Source: Fenollaria massiliensis | Lineage (GTDB): Bacteria; Bacillota; Clostridia; Tissierellales; Peptoniphilaceae | Assembly (NCBI RefSeq): GCF_000312505.2 | Contig: NZ_HG326226.1 | Coordinates: 238,227 to 302,226 of the forward strand | DNA length: 64,000 nucleotides | Direction of reading: 5' to 3' | In this document: piece after piece, positions 10,002-20,800 of the stretch | Layout of the letters: every line of letters begins with the position of its first letter | Numbering within the stretch: position 1 is the first letter of the stretch | Made by a program: the position numbers and the translations under genes | Notes under the pieces: model-generated | The model's input: the letters and a program-made list of their open reading frames with translations, nothing else | What the model was told of the DNA's origin: nothing | Database searches by the model: none

Positions 10002-11228
10002 ATGGATTTAAAGGCGAAACTCAAAATTTTATCTGACTCGGCGAAGTACGATGCATCATGCTCTTCGTCTAATTCTTCGCGCAAAAACTCTGGAGGCATT
10101 GGTAATGCTGCATCATCTGGCATCTGTCACAGCTGGTCTGAGGACGGCCGCTGCATATCGCTTCTTAAAATTCTCTTCACCAACGTTTGTATCTATGACT
10201 GCGAGTACTGCATTAACCGCGCTTCGAACGACGTGCCGCGCGCTTCGTTCACGCCCGAAGAGGTCGCCGAGCTCACTATGAACTTTTACATCCGTAACTA
10301 CATCGAGGGCCTATTCCTCTCAAGTGCAGTCATCAAGAGCCCCGACTACACTATGGAGCAGCTTATTAGAACGGCTGAACTTCTTCGTAACACCTACCAT
10401 TTCAATGGTTATATACATATGAAAGTCATACCGGGCGCGTCAAAAGAGCTAGTCACAAAACTATCGTCCCTGATCGATAGGGTATCTGTCAATATAGAGC
10501 TGCCGACTGAAAAGTCCTTGAAATTGCTCGCTCCGCAAAAAACTACTGAGGGCATCATGAAGCCCATGAACAATATAAAGATGGCAATAGCCGAGAACAA
10601 AGAGGACAGGCGCAAGTACAAGAGTGCGCCACTCATTGCCCCGGCTGGTCAAACCACGCAGATGATTATAGGCGCTGCGAATGAAAGCGACGAGACCATA
10701 ATCACGAAGGCATCGCTGCTTTACAAGGGTTTCAACATGAAGCGCGTGTATTATTCGGCCTTCGTTCCAGTCGTTAAATCGAAGTACACGACGGGCATCA
10801 AAGCCGCACCATTACTTAGGGAGCACCGCATCTACCAAGCAGACTGGCTGATGCGCTTCTACAAATTTAAGCCTAACGAAATCGTTTCGCGCACAAGTCC
10901 CATGCTCGACCTAGACCTTGATCCAAAGGCGTTTTGGGCGATAAATCACATTGAGCTCTTCCCGATCGAGGTCAACAAGGCAAGCTACGAAGAGCTTCTT
11001 CGCGTGCCCGGCTTTGGGCCGACGACTTGCCGAAGGATTATCAACGCAAGGCGCTTTGCAAAGCTATCGTATGACGCCCTAGAGAACATGCACATCTCCT
11101 TAAAGCGTGCCAAATACTTCATCACAGTAGGCGGGGTATATAGGGGCGGCAAAATTGATACACGTGACAATCTTCGCATAAAACTTATGGATAAGGTGAA
11201 TCTAAATGAACAGCTATCGTTATTTTGA
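10002..11228 (+). CDS. putative DNA modification/repair radical SAM protein
   Basis: 408 residues from ATG 10002, where MDLKAKLKILSDSAKYDASC matches the usual family start. The 4Fe-4S site is CIYDCEYC (CX3CX2C). The C terminus has a helix-hairpin-helix segment, NKASYEELLRVPGFGPTTCRRI, suited to DNA binding. The family is defined by its partnership with a DUF4130 protein (often fused to uracil-DNA glycosylase), and that partner overlaps it here by 23 bases. A DNA repair or base-modification role is inferred from this pairing; the substrate is unknown. Codon use is more GC-rich than in the neighbouring genes. Confidence 0.85.
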   Translation: MDLKAKLKILSDSAKYDASCSSSNSSRKNSGGIGNAASSGICHSWSEDGRCISLLKILFTNVCIYDCEYCINRASNDVPRASFTPEEVAELTMNFYIRNYIEGLFLSSAVIKSPDYTMEQLIRTAELLRNTYHFNGYIHMKVIPGASKELVTKLSSLIDRVSVNIELPTEKSLKLLAPQKTTEGIMKPMNNIKMAIAENKEDRRKYKSAPLIAPAGQTTQMIIGAANESDETIITKASLLYKGFNMKRVYYSAFVPVVKSKYTTGIKAAPLLREHRIYQADWLMRFYKFKPNEIVSRTSPMLDLDLDPKAFWAINHIELFPIEVNKASYEELLRVPGFGPTTCRRIINARRFAKLSYDALENMHISLKRAKYFITVGGVYRGGKIDTRDNLRIKLMDKVNLNEQLSLF

Positions 11229-11934
11229 TTATGATAGGTCCTTCGACGGACTCATGACGGTCATCTTTGATTTATATGAGGACATAGAACGCGCCAAATT
11301 TATGCCAGAGGCGCAAAGCAATTTATTTGATACTAAAATATTTATCGCCACGGATATGGTGAAGGCCACTCGCGTAATTAAATCACTCGAAGACAAATTT
11401 CCGAAGCGCTTCATGAGAGAGCTAATCGCAGTTTTTTTATCCTGTGACACTAATAAGGAAGATATTTTAATCAGAGCCATAAAAGGCGTTTTTGAGCGTG
11501 GCTACGGCTACATCTTCTCCTCAGATAAGGCTGCGAGCGAATTTCGCCGCATTCGTAGAAATGTTTTATCAGAAAATCATTCATATAAAGGCCTTTTGCG
11601 TTTCAAAGAAGTAGATGGAGGCGTGATGCTCGCTGAGTTTGCACCGAAAAATGATATATTGACACTAATTGTGCCACATTTTGTGAAAAGATTTCCTATC
11701 ATAAACTTCGTAATCGCTGATGTGAAGCGAGGAACGGCAGCCATGCACATGGACGGAAAAGTAGAATTTTTAGAGCTAAAGGAGCTTGACTACACAATTA
11801 GCGAGCGGGAACAATTCTTCGAAGAGGCTTGGAAGGATTTTTACAAGGCCATTGCCATAAACGAGAGACGTAACGAGAAGCTGATGATTTCAAACATGCC
11901 AAAGCGTTACTGGCGCTACTTAGTTGAAAAATAG
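11206..11934 (+). CDS. DUF4130 protein, partner of the radical SAM enzyme
   Basis: 242 residues. The start signature YFDYDRSFDGLMTVIFDLYE and the end HMPKRYWRYL-like tail (here NMPKRYWRYLVEK) are those of the DUF4130 / 'probable DNA metabolism protein' family. In many bacteria this domain is fused to a uracil-DNA glycosylase; here it stands alone. The start codon overlaps the end of the radical SAM gene, which implies translational coupling and a joint function. The biochemical activity is not known. Confidence 0.82.
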   Translation: MNSYRYFDYDRSFDGLMTVIFDLYEDIERAKFMPEAQSNLFDTKIFIATDMVKATRVIKSLEDKFPKRFMRELIAVFLSCDTNKEDILIRAIKGVFERGYGYIFSSDKAASEFRRIRRNVLSENHSYKGLLRFKEVDGGVMLAEFAPKNDILTLIVPHFVKRFPIINFVIADVKRGTAAMHMDGKVEFLELKELDYTISEREQFFEEAWKDFYKAIAINERRNEKLMISNMPKRYWRYLVEK

Positions 11935-11935
11935 C

Positions 11936-11964
11936 TTGTAATTTGGAGTTTTTTCAATTATAAT
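11936..11964 (+). promoter_or_regulatory. promoter of the DUF1538-PII operon
   Basis: TTGTAA at 11936-11941, 17 bases, TATAAT at 11959-11964. Confidence 0.7.
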
Positions 11965-12025
11965 ATAATTAATGATTTTATCTATCTAAAGAAATAAACA
12001 AATTTGAGTAAAAAGGAGTGAGATT

Positions 12026-13498
12026 TTGATTAAAGAGAAATTTAAAGAAGTGCTAGCGACCGTTTTGCCGATCTCGCTACTCGTTGTGATACTGAATTTT
12101 ACAGTAGTTCCGCTTGAAACAGACGTCTTCGCACGCTTTTTACTCGGAGCACTTTTCATACTTTTAGGCCTAACGATATTTTTAATCGGCGTTGACCTAG
12201 GAATCACGCCTATGGGCGACAGTTTCGGTCACGCAGCCGTTAGAAGCGGTAAACTTTGGGTCATAGCCGTCATGGGACTTGTACTTGGCTTTGTCATTTC
12301 CATAGCTGAGCCGGACTTACACATCTTGGCAGATCAAGTAGGAGACGTGACTCTAGGCGTTGTATCCAAATCAAGCCTAGTAATACTTGTGTCAATGGGT
12401 GTCTCAGTACTTATATCGCTTGGCATGATACGTATAGTAAAAGTATTTTCACTAAAGACATTTTTATTAATAACATACGGCGCAATACTAGCACTTGCAA
12501 TACTTGCAGACCAGTTCTTCCTAGCAGTATCCTTCGATGCATCGGGAGCAACAACTGGGGCACTGACTGTACCATTCTTACTAGCTTTATCCGCAGGTGC
12601 CTCCGCCATTAACAAAGACAGCCAAAAATCAGAAGAAGACTCCTTTGGTCTAGTTGGCATCGCATCCGCAGGCGCCATCATCGGTGCACTTATCTTAGGC
12701 ATGATATCAAATCCAAAATTCGGTGACGCGCCAGACATAGCCGGGGCAGCCGAAGCTGGCATTTTATCACGATTCATCCATGAGGTGCCGATAGTCGCAA
12801 AAGAGATAATCATCGCACTATTACCAATAATATTGATATATGTGATCTGCAATATACTCTTCTTTCATAATTCAAAAAGAGCAAACGCAAGAGTCGCAAC
12901 CGGCTGCATTTTAACCTTCGTAGGACTTGTAATCTTCCTAGTTGGTGTAAACAGCGGCTTTATGGACGTCGGCCGCTACATCGGTCACGTTCTGGCAACA
13001 GAGCACAGCAAGACATTCATAGTCGCAATCGCCTTTCTGATGGGCGTACTAACTATACTTGCCGAGCCGGCAGTTCACGTACTTACAAATCAGATCGAAG
13101 CCGTTACGGCAGGCTCAATCAAAAAATCAGTCGTACTTATGACCTTGTCAATAGGTGTCGGCATCGCAGTTGCCTTGTCAATTCTTAAGATATTAGTACC
13201 AGGAATGCAGCTTTGGCACGTTTTGCTACCGGGATACATCATCTCATTTATTATAATGAAAAAAGTGCCAAATCTATTCGTCGGCATCGCCTTTGACTCA
13301 GGCGGAGTTGCCTCAGGACCAATGACAGCAACATTTATACTTGCCTACGCACAAGGCGTTGCGGCATCAACACCAACAGCAGATTTGCTTATAGACGGTT
13401 TCGGTACCATCGCCATGGTAGCGATGACACCGCTTATAGCCTTGCAAATACTTGGTCTATTCTATGTAAAAAATAAGGGGGGAGTGAAGAATGCGTAA
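12026..13498 (+). CDS. DUF1538 integral membrane protein
   Basis: 490 residues, about 12 membrane helices in two homologous halves. The repeat is visible as FLIGVDLGITPMGDSFG...ISIAEPDLHILADQ in the first half and FLVGVNSGFMDVGRYIG...TILAEPAVHVLTNQ in the second, each followed by a block such as FDASGATTGALTVPF or FDSGGVASGPMTATF. This inverted or duplicated layout is transporter-like. TTG at 12026 is taken as start because AAGGAG (12013-12018) is 7 bases upstream. The downstream PII-like gene overlaps by 8 bases. Substrate unknown; regulation by the PII-like partner is likely. Confidence 0.8.
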   Translation: MIKEKFKEVLATVLPISLLVVILNFTVVPLETDVFARFLLGALFILLGLTIFLIGVDLGITPMGDSFGHAAVRSGKLWVIAVMGLVLGFVISIAEPDLHILADQVGDVTLGVVSKSSLVILVSMGVSVLISLGMIRIVKVFSLKTFLLITYGAILALAILADQFFLAVSFDASGATTGALTVPFLLALSAGASAINKDSQKSEEDSFGLVGIASAGAIIGALILGMISNPKFGDAPDIAGAAEAGILSRFIHEVPIVAKEIIIALLPIILIYVICNILFFHNSKRANARVATGCILTFVGLVIFLVGVNSGFMDVGRYIGHVLATEHSKTFIVAIAFLMGVLTILAEPAVHVLTNQIEAVTAGSIKKSVVLMTLSIGVGIAVALSILKILVPGMQLWHVLLPGYIISFIIMKKVPNLFVGIAFDSGGVASGPMTATFILAYAQGVAASTPTADLLIDGFGTIAMVAMTPLIALQILGLFYVKNKGGVKNA

Positions 13499-14159
13499 TT
13501 TAAAGTCTCGTCACTTAGAGATGCTAGTCGTAATAGTTGAGCAGAATAAAGCGAGCAAAGTCTTGCATTTAGCGGATGAGAAAGGCGTTACAGCCTCAGT
13601 TGCCATGCTAGGCATAGGCACTGCATCTAGGACATTATTCGACTACCTAGGTCTAAATGATAAGAAAAAAGCAGTTCTCTTGCTCTTCGGAAAAACTGAG
13701 GAAATCGAGGATCTAGCTGATTATTTAGTAGAAAAATTGGAATTAAATAAGCCAAACCACGGAATCGCCTACATCGAGAGCGCATTCAACGTCTTTGGCA
13801 CAGAAGATAATGACAATGGTAATGGAAGTGAAAATATTAAAAGAGGTGAAACAATGTACAACGCCATCTATACAATAGTTGAAAAAGGAAGCGCAGAGGA
13901 CGTTATCGAGGCTGCTCAAAAGGCAGGCTCAAGAGGCGGAACCATAGTAAACGCAAGAGGTTCAGGCAGTGAAGAGGCGCGAAAAGTCTTTAACATGTTC
14001 ATCGAGCCCGAAAAAGAAATAGTTTTGATTATCTCAGAAGAAAAAATGACTAAGGATATAGTTGATTCGATAAGGAAAGAAACTGGGATTGAAGAACAGG
14101 GGAAGGGGATAATTTTCGTGACGAATGTAAACCAAACCTATGGTTTGGTCAAAAATTAG
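13491..14159 (+). CDS. double PII-like signalling protein
   Basis: 222 residues. Two ferredoxin-like PII-type domains are joined by an acidic, Asn/Gly-rich linker (about 103-118). The second contains GSRGGTIVNARG, like the T-loop/B-loop region of PII proteins, and IIFVTNVNQTYGL near the end. PII-type proteins bind nucleotides or small effectors and gate transporters or enzymes. The 8-base overlap with the DUF1538 gene suggests it controls that membrane protein. It is not a GlnB/GlnK: the canonical uridylylation tyrosine motif is not recognisable. Confidence 0.75.
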   Translation: MRNLKSRHLEMLVVIVEQNKASKVLHLADEKGVTASVAMLGIGTASRTLFDYLGLNDKKKAVLLLFGKTEEIEDLADYLVEKLELNKPNHGIAYIESAFNVFGTEDNDNGNGSENIKRGETMYNAIYTIVEKGSAEDVIEAAQKAGSRGGTIVNARGSGSEEARKVFNMFIEPEKEIVLIISEEKMTKDIVDSIRKETGIEEQGKGIIFVTNVNQTYGLVKN

Positions 14160-14164
14160 GATTT

Positions 14165-14400
14165 TGCGTTAGAATTGCGCCTAAGGCTCGTTCGTTTTGT
14201 TGACAATGCTCGAGTACTATTTGTACACTCCGCTTGTCAAAAAACTGCACTTCGCCTTATCCATCAATTCTCTTCGCAAAATCTGTGTGCGATGTTTATT
14301 CATTTTGCTCATCAAATCGCTCTGCATGGCGTAAAGGTTCACGCCCATTTATGGACGGGGTTCTTCAATTTACTCTTCGTAGTAGGCTACAAAATTTACT
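14165..14400 (+). repeat. intergenic repeat mosaic (B module plus A hairpin)
   Basis: B module at about 14180-14275 (GTAC...GTAC hairpin with flanks related to 42170-42260 and 61575-61640) followed by an A hairpin at 14334-14367 (AAGGTTC-stem-GGGGTTCTTC). No gene is credible here; small frames are repeat translation. Confidence 0.75.
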
Positions 14401-14462
14401 CTTCGTACAAAATTACAAAATCAATATTTTACATTTTAAGACAAACTATATATATAAAATTT

Positions 14463-14490
14463 ATAAGGTCACTAGGCCTTATCTTTTTTT
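14463..14490 (+). terminator. distal terminator of the DUF1538-PII operon
   Basis: ATAAGGT pairs with GCCTTAT (one G-U) followed by seven T. It lies beyond the repeat mosaic, so the mosaic is probably transcribed as 3' UTR. Confidence 0.7.
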
Positions 14491-14546
14491 GTATATAAAT
14501 AATTTTAAGCAAAAATATTATCAAGAATATTATTAAAAACAATATC

Positions 14547-14603
14547 AAAACTATTCTCAAATATTTTCAAAACTATTCTCAAATATTTTCAAAACTATTC
14601 TCA
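14547..14603 (+). repeat. 22-bp tandem repeat
   Basis: The unit AAAACTATTCTCAAATATTT plus TC is repeated at 14547 and 14569, with a partial third copy at 14591. The rest of 14491-14790 is AT-rich with no gene. Confidence 0.8.
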
Positions 14604-14793
14604 AAACATTTATTAAAAATATTTCACTAAATATATTTTAATTAAAACTATATTTTTAATACATATATAATAAGAAGAGAAGTATAATTATGAAAAAATG
14701 CATTTTTGTAAAGTTTATGTTAAGATTGTGTTAAATTTTCGCAATTTAATTCACTTAATTCAATTAAAATGCAAAAAACGCATAATTATGTGG

Positions 14794-14799
14794 TATAAT
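14794..14799 (+). promoter_or_regulatory. -10 box of the giant surface gene
   Basis: TATAAT preceded by TGG (extended -10). The -35 region around 14770 is weak. The 5' UTR would be about 70 bases with GGGGGAG before the ATG. Confidence 0.55.
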
Positions 14800-14873
14800 A
14801 ATTATGAACGTTTATAAATAAATAATTTATATATAGACATTAAACATAGACTTTAAATATAGGGGGAGAAAGC

Positions 14874-17800
14874 ATGAAGAAGAATTTTATTTTTAAAAGA
14901 GTATTAACATTAGTACTAGCGGTGATGATGCTAGTGACGGCTGCGCCTGTGAATTTACTGGCAGAGCCTGGAGGTGCAAGTGGCTCTAAAAAACCTTATG
15001 AGATTGTCTTCGACGACAAATCCGTTGTGCGTATGGAGGATTATCTCAATAAGAGCGATAAAGATGGCTTAGCAATAAATCCAGCAAAGCTTAAAGAGGG
15101 ACAAACAGCTGCTGAGCTAATTAAAAATCCAGCTCAGCCTGATATTTATACTATGCGTGCTGATTATAAGGTTAAGCGTGGTAACGACTATGTTATCAAC
15201 TATCAACCATATATTGTGAGTGTTGGAGAAGATATACCTGATCCAGATAAAGATAAAGTATCAAAAATAGGCTGGACTGAGTTGCCAGAGCTAGATGGTT
15301 ACACTAAACCTACACCAAGATTCAACGTAGAATATGGCTTTATTAAGAAAGAAGTTTTAAATGGAAGCCAGTCAGGAAATTCAGAAGATAGTAAATATAA
15401 AAAGAAAAGCACAACTACTGAAATTCCTAACTATGGCATTAAACATGAGCTTGTTTGGCCTTTCAATTACGAACCAAAGAAAAATGAAATACAAGTAATA
15501 CATGTTTTTCAACACCTTTATGATAACCAAAAATACGGCATAGGCGAAGAAGAAGAGGGTCTTAATAAAGAGCAGAAAGAAGAACTAGGTATTAAGGACG
15601 ATATTTATAGAAAGCAATATGGCTATACAGGTGAGACAATATCGATAAACCCTGTAGAAGAAAAACTTATGAAGGGTTATGAGCCAGAAGTTAATGAGTT
15701 TAGAGTTCAAATACCAGAAAGTACTGAAAACTTTGTAATAAAATTGCGCTACAATCGTAAGCACTACAACATTAACTACAATACAAAAGGCGGTACTGAA
15801 ATTCCAGTTCGTACTCTTTATTATGAACAAGAAATCCCTAAGATAGATTCTAAAGAAGTACCTCGTAAAATCGGATCAGACCTTATAGGATGGAAACCAT
15901 CTTGCGACCTAATTGGACGTATTGGTAACACAAAAACAGTTTTTAAGGCCAACGAAATAATAAGAGACTCAGATAACAATCCTATAGTCGATTTTAGCAA
16001 TATATATTATGAAACAGATAATTTAGGTGAATTTAAAAGAAAAGATGGCAAGAACGTAGAAAAAATAAGTTCAGATATTATAAAGCTATTTATGCCTGCC
16101 GAAGACGTTACTTTCACAGCAGAGTGGAAGGACAAAGAAAAAGCAAACTACGCGGTACAATTCTGGGCAGAAAAGGCAGACCACGCAGACGGTGCTTCTC
16201 TTTTAGAAAAATACGAATACATGGGAACTCGTGTATATAAAGACCATCCTGTTAAAGTGCTTAAAGAAGGCAAATGGGTAGGATTTAGCCCAAACTTAGA
16301 TGAAGAGCCTGTTAAGGACATTGTTTTTCCTGACCTTGATAAAGCTCGTCTAGAAAAGATATGGAATGGCGCTAAATTTAATCGTGGCAAAAATCTTTAC
16401 CTAAACAAATTCTATGTATACAATAAAACACTAACTCATAAAGAAAATGCAGACCCTGAAGATACAAGTATTACAAAGTCTATATCTTCGACAGGTCAAA
16501 CGGTATACAATATCTACTACGACAGGCAAGTCTACGACCTATACTTTACGAAGTCTAATGCACAACCTGATAAAAATACTATCTACCCAGAAATATGGGG
16601 CTATGACCCTGTAAAGGAAGAGGCAGTTATGCTAGGCGGTCCTGGCAATCCATACCACTACAAGGCTAGATTTAATGAGATGATGTATAAGTGGCCTAAC
16701 GATGCTAAGCAAACCAAGGGCTTTACGCCGGGCTATCAATCTTTTGGCTGGGGACCAAACTATACTCAGGCAAACTGGCCAGTTCACTTGGACACACCTC
16801 CTTATCGATTGAACGCAGATGAGTTCCTTGACATGGCAAACTATACTAACTGGGGCGGCTATGTTAATAAGATAGATGCTGGCAAAGGTAGAATAATAAA
16901 GGCCAAAGACTTTACAACCCTTTCCTTTGGTATAAAACAAGACGAGCCATCTATCCCTCACCACATGGACTTTTGGATGGACGGCTTTAAGTCAGGAGAA
17001 ACCATCATCCGCTACGACCTTGTAAGAACCAAGGCGGACACCGCCGGTCTGGACTATGGCCACAAATACCCGATAGTTACAGGCTTTACACCTCGTGACT
17101 ATGATCCGAAAAACCCTCAAAGCGCATGGCCAGTTATCAGAGAGGGAAGCGAGGAACATGGCCGTGTGAACGAAGATGAAATTGGTGACCTAAACGACGA
17201 GCGTGATGATATCACCCCTAACAATAGTGGGACATACTATAACAACCAAGGTGTTAAACTTCCTATAGGCCAGCTAGACTTTATAGCACACTTTTTTAGC
17301 GATTCCGATGAATTTGGCGACGTAAAGGAAGGTGGTCAAGAATTTGAACAAAACGGCTACTTACGCTTCTTCTACAAGCGTAACAAGTACCCGCTAAGAT
17401 TTAACTACGACCCAACAATAACAAAGGATGACAGTGAGTTTAACGATACAAATCAATTAATGACTTTCTACGAATTTCCTCTAAAGGCACTAAGCCCAGA
17501 TGTAGATACAAAAAATGAGTACAAAAAAGCAGGTACTGAAGAAGGCCTAAAAAACTTAATAGATAATCCAATTAATTTACAAACATTAGGCCTTACAGAG
17601 CTTATTCAAACAGATCCTAAAGATGGCAAGTTAAAAGTCAAAAGACCAGACAATATCTCAGAGCAGATGGTATTTAAGGGCTGGGCGCTTGACCCTGCCG
17701 GAACAAAGCTTATCTGGGAGAACGATACGGAAAGGATGCCTTCTCATGCGGTAAATCTTTATGCTAAGTGGGGCGACCCAGACTATCAATGGAGGGTAAC

Positions 17801-20800
17801 TATAGATCCAAACTTAGAAAGAGATAAGGGAAGTCTTGCAAATATTAGTGCAGATAGTCTTACTACTGAAAAGAGAATCATACAAGTTGGAGACATTGGA
17901 CAAGAAGAAAAAATATCTTTCCCTAAAAAAGAAGCTAACGAAGGCAAGAAGCAAGTCTTTACAGTAATTCACAAACAAAAGCTTAATGAATTACCAAAGC
18001 CAGAAAGAAAAGGCTACGACTTTATGGGTTGGGAGATAGTTCGTTTCAAAAAGAACTCAAAGGGCGAGTACACAAATGATGTTGACGACTATTACCGCAA
18101 AACTTATAAAGTTCCAGAGCTATACACTTTTGGCAACGACGTTGTATCGGACATATATTTAAAAGCAATTTGGGTTAAAAACGAATTTGTCGATGTTAAT
18201 ATATTCCACCACTTCTTAGATAAAAATTATATAGAAGATAAAGAGAAATTAGAAAAACAAACTGATGCAAATAAAAGGACTGGCTCAGACGTTACAGCAG
18301 TGGCTAGCCGTCAAAGCAAGAAGTGGTATCTTGCTCCAGATGAAGAATTAAGAGAACATAATGTATCGGACTATATAGAATATACAAAGCTAAAAGATAA
18401 TAATGGAAACTTTAGAAAGAACACATACAATCAATATATTAAGGTAGGGCCAGAAAAAGTTAAAGACCCAAAAGATCCAAACGAAGAAATTTTAAACCCT
18501 AATAACAATTTTCATTTCTACTATAGACCATTTAGACAAAGAGAGTACACTGTTAAGTATATTGACGAAAGAGCAATTGAAAAGCTTAAAACAGCTAAAA
18601 ATGAACAAAAGGATGACATAATTAATAAATATGCCATAATTACTGATGAAAAAGTTGTCAATGGTAATCGCTACACTGACGCAAGAAACTATAGACCAAT
18701 ACCAGGCTGGAAGCTTGTAAGCGCACCGCAACAACAACTATTCTTCGATGTAGATGAAGCTACAAATGAATTTTTAGGCATCAATGGCACTAGAAAGAAA
18801 TATATTACCTTTATATATAAGGACGTAAGAGTTATTGAAACTACAGAGGACGCTCCAGTACCAGATGGCTACGTAAGAGTAACCTTCAAAGCAGACAGGG
18901 GCGGCGTATTTAAGAATAAAGACGGAAAAGAGGTTAAAGAGCTTTACTACGATGTAATCAAAGGCTTAAGATCAGACTTACTTCCAGTTCCAAGAGATTT
19001 TGTTGAAGATGACAAAAAAGAAGAAGGCAAATTCTATATCACACCAGAAACTGGAAAGAACTTTATTAAGTGGGATAAGTCTCAATTACTAAATAAAGAT
19101 ACAGTCATCGAACAAAATTATACTTTCACAGCTTATTTTGATTGGTCAGAATTAGATGCGGACGCAAGTGGTTTAGTATGTACAGAGTCTTTCGATGATG
19201 AAAAAGCTACAAGCTCAAAAGATTGGTCCAATATATTTGCACCAAGTATCAAAGAATTAAAGAAAAAGCTTATTTTAACGAAAGATGATAAAAAGATAGA
19301 AAAAATTGATGATTATGATAAATATGTCATTATAGAATTTAAAGATGAAAATGGAGAAAAATTAGAAACTGACGAGGAAGTTTTAAAATTACTAAACGAA
19401 AAACGTAAAGAAGACAAAGACGAGCTAGTTCGCAATACAAATATTAAAGCACTTGTTAAGTTTAAAGATAAAAAATTAAATAATATAGAAAAAGAACTTA
19501 AAGATATTGAAGAAAATATTAAAAAAGTTAAAGAAGAGATAAAAACGCTTAATGAGGCAGCAGCACCAAATCAAGAAGAGATTTCAAAGAAAGAAGCTGA
19601 ATTAGCAAAGCTTGAAACAAATAAAACTGATAAGGATTCAGCAATTGAAAAGTATAAGTCTTCATTGAGTACACAAGAGCTTATTATACCAGTAAAAGTT
19701 TACAAAAACCGCTACGAAGCTTTAACTACAGGAGAAAAACCATTATTCTTAAGAGAAGCGGAGGAAAAAACTGCCGAAGATGGCGGCTTAAAAGAAATTC
19801 TTAAAGATACTGTTTCTAAAGCTTATGTAAAAGTTACTGTTGCACCTACTGGTGATTTGAAATCAAAGGATAATAAGGTTTACTATGTCAATCCAAAAGC
19901 TTGGGTAGAAATACCAAAAGTTGATACCAGCGATAATGTTAAATTTACTAACTGGAAAGCAGATAAGGATGCTCAAAACGAAAAAGGCGTATTTGATTTT
20001 GATAAACGTCACAAGTTTACAGAAGATACAATAATTAAACCGGAATTCACAGAAAACGTAATACCACAAACAGGTACAGAAAAACCAACTAACGTACCGA
20101 AAGACTTCGTAAGAGTAGAATTTGTAACTACAAAAAATGGTACTATGAGCGGAACTAAAATATTCTGGGTTAAAAAAGATTTTGATCTTACTATACCGGT
20201 TACTGATCCTATTGGTATAGGCTACTTTACATTCAAAGAGTGGAAGATAGGCGCAAATGCCGAGGGAGATGTATATAAGCCAAATGAAGCGAGAAAGTTC
20301 ACTGCGGATACAACTATAACAGCGACTTATGATGAAGCTCAAAATATAGTAAGTTATAATCCAAAGGAACCAATAACAAGACCAGAAGGATATATAAGAA
20401 TTAGTTTTGAAGCTGACAATGGAATTACGCTTACTGAGTCAAAGGCATATTATGTGAAGAAAAATGCAAAAGACGAGCAAGGAAACTCTATAAAACTTGC
20501 GAACACTGAACTACTTAAGCCAAACTATAAAGTGGATCTTGGATATAAGTTTATCGGATGGAATCCAGATGACAATACATTGATAGGCGAAAACGACATA
20601 GTAGTAACAGCAAAATCTACAGCTATAGAAGATGTAATTGAAAAAATTAATACAAGTGATATAGCACCGACTGGATATAAAACAGTTATATTCAAGGCTG
20701 GAGATAACGGAACTGTAAGTGAAAAAACATATTTTGTTAACCCTAATAAGTATATCACGCTAAAGGCACCGACTGATGCAAAGGGTAATATAGGTTATGA

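Noticed and set aside
14175..14536. Two overlapping ~100-codon frames
   Set aside because: They are made of B and A repeat modules plus AT-rich DNA, with no ribosome binding site.
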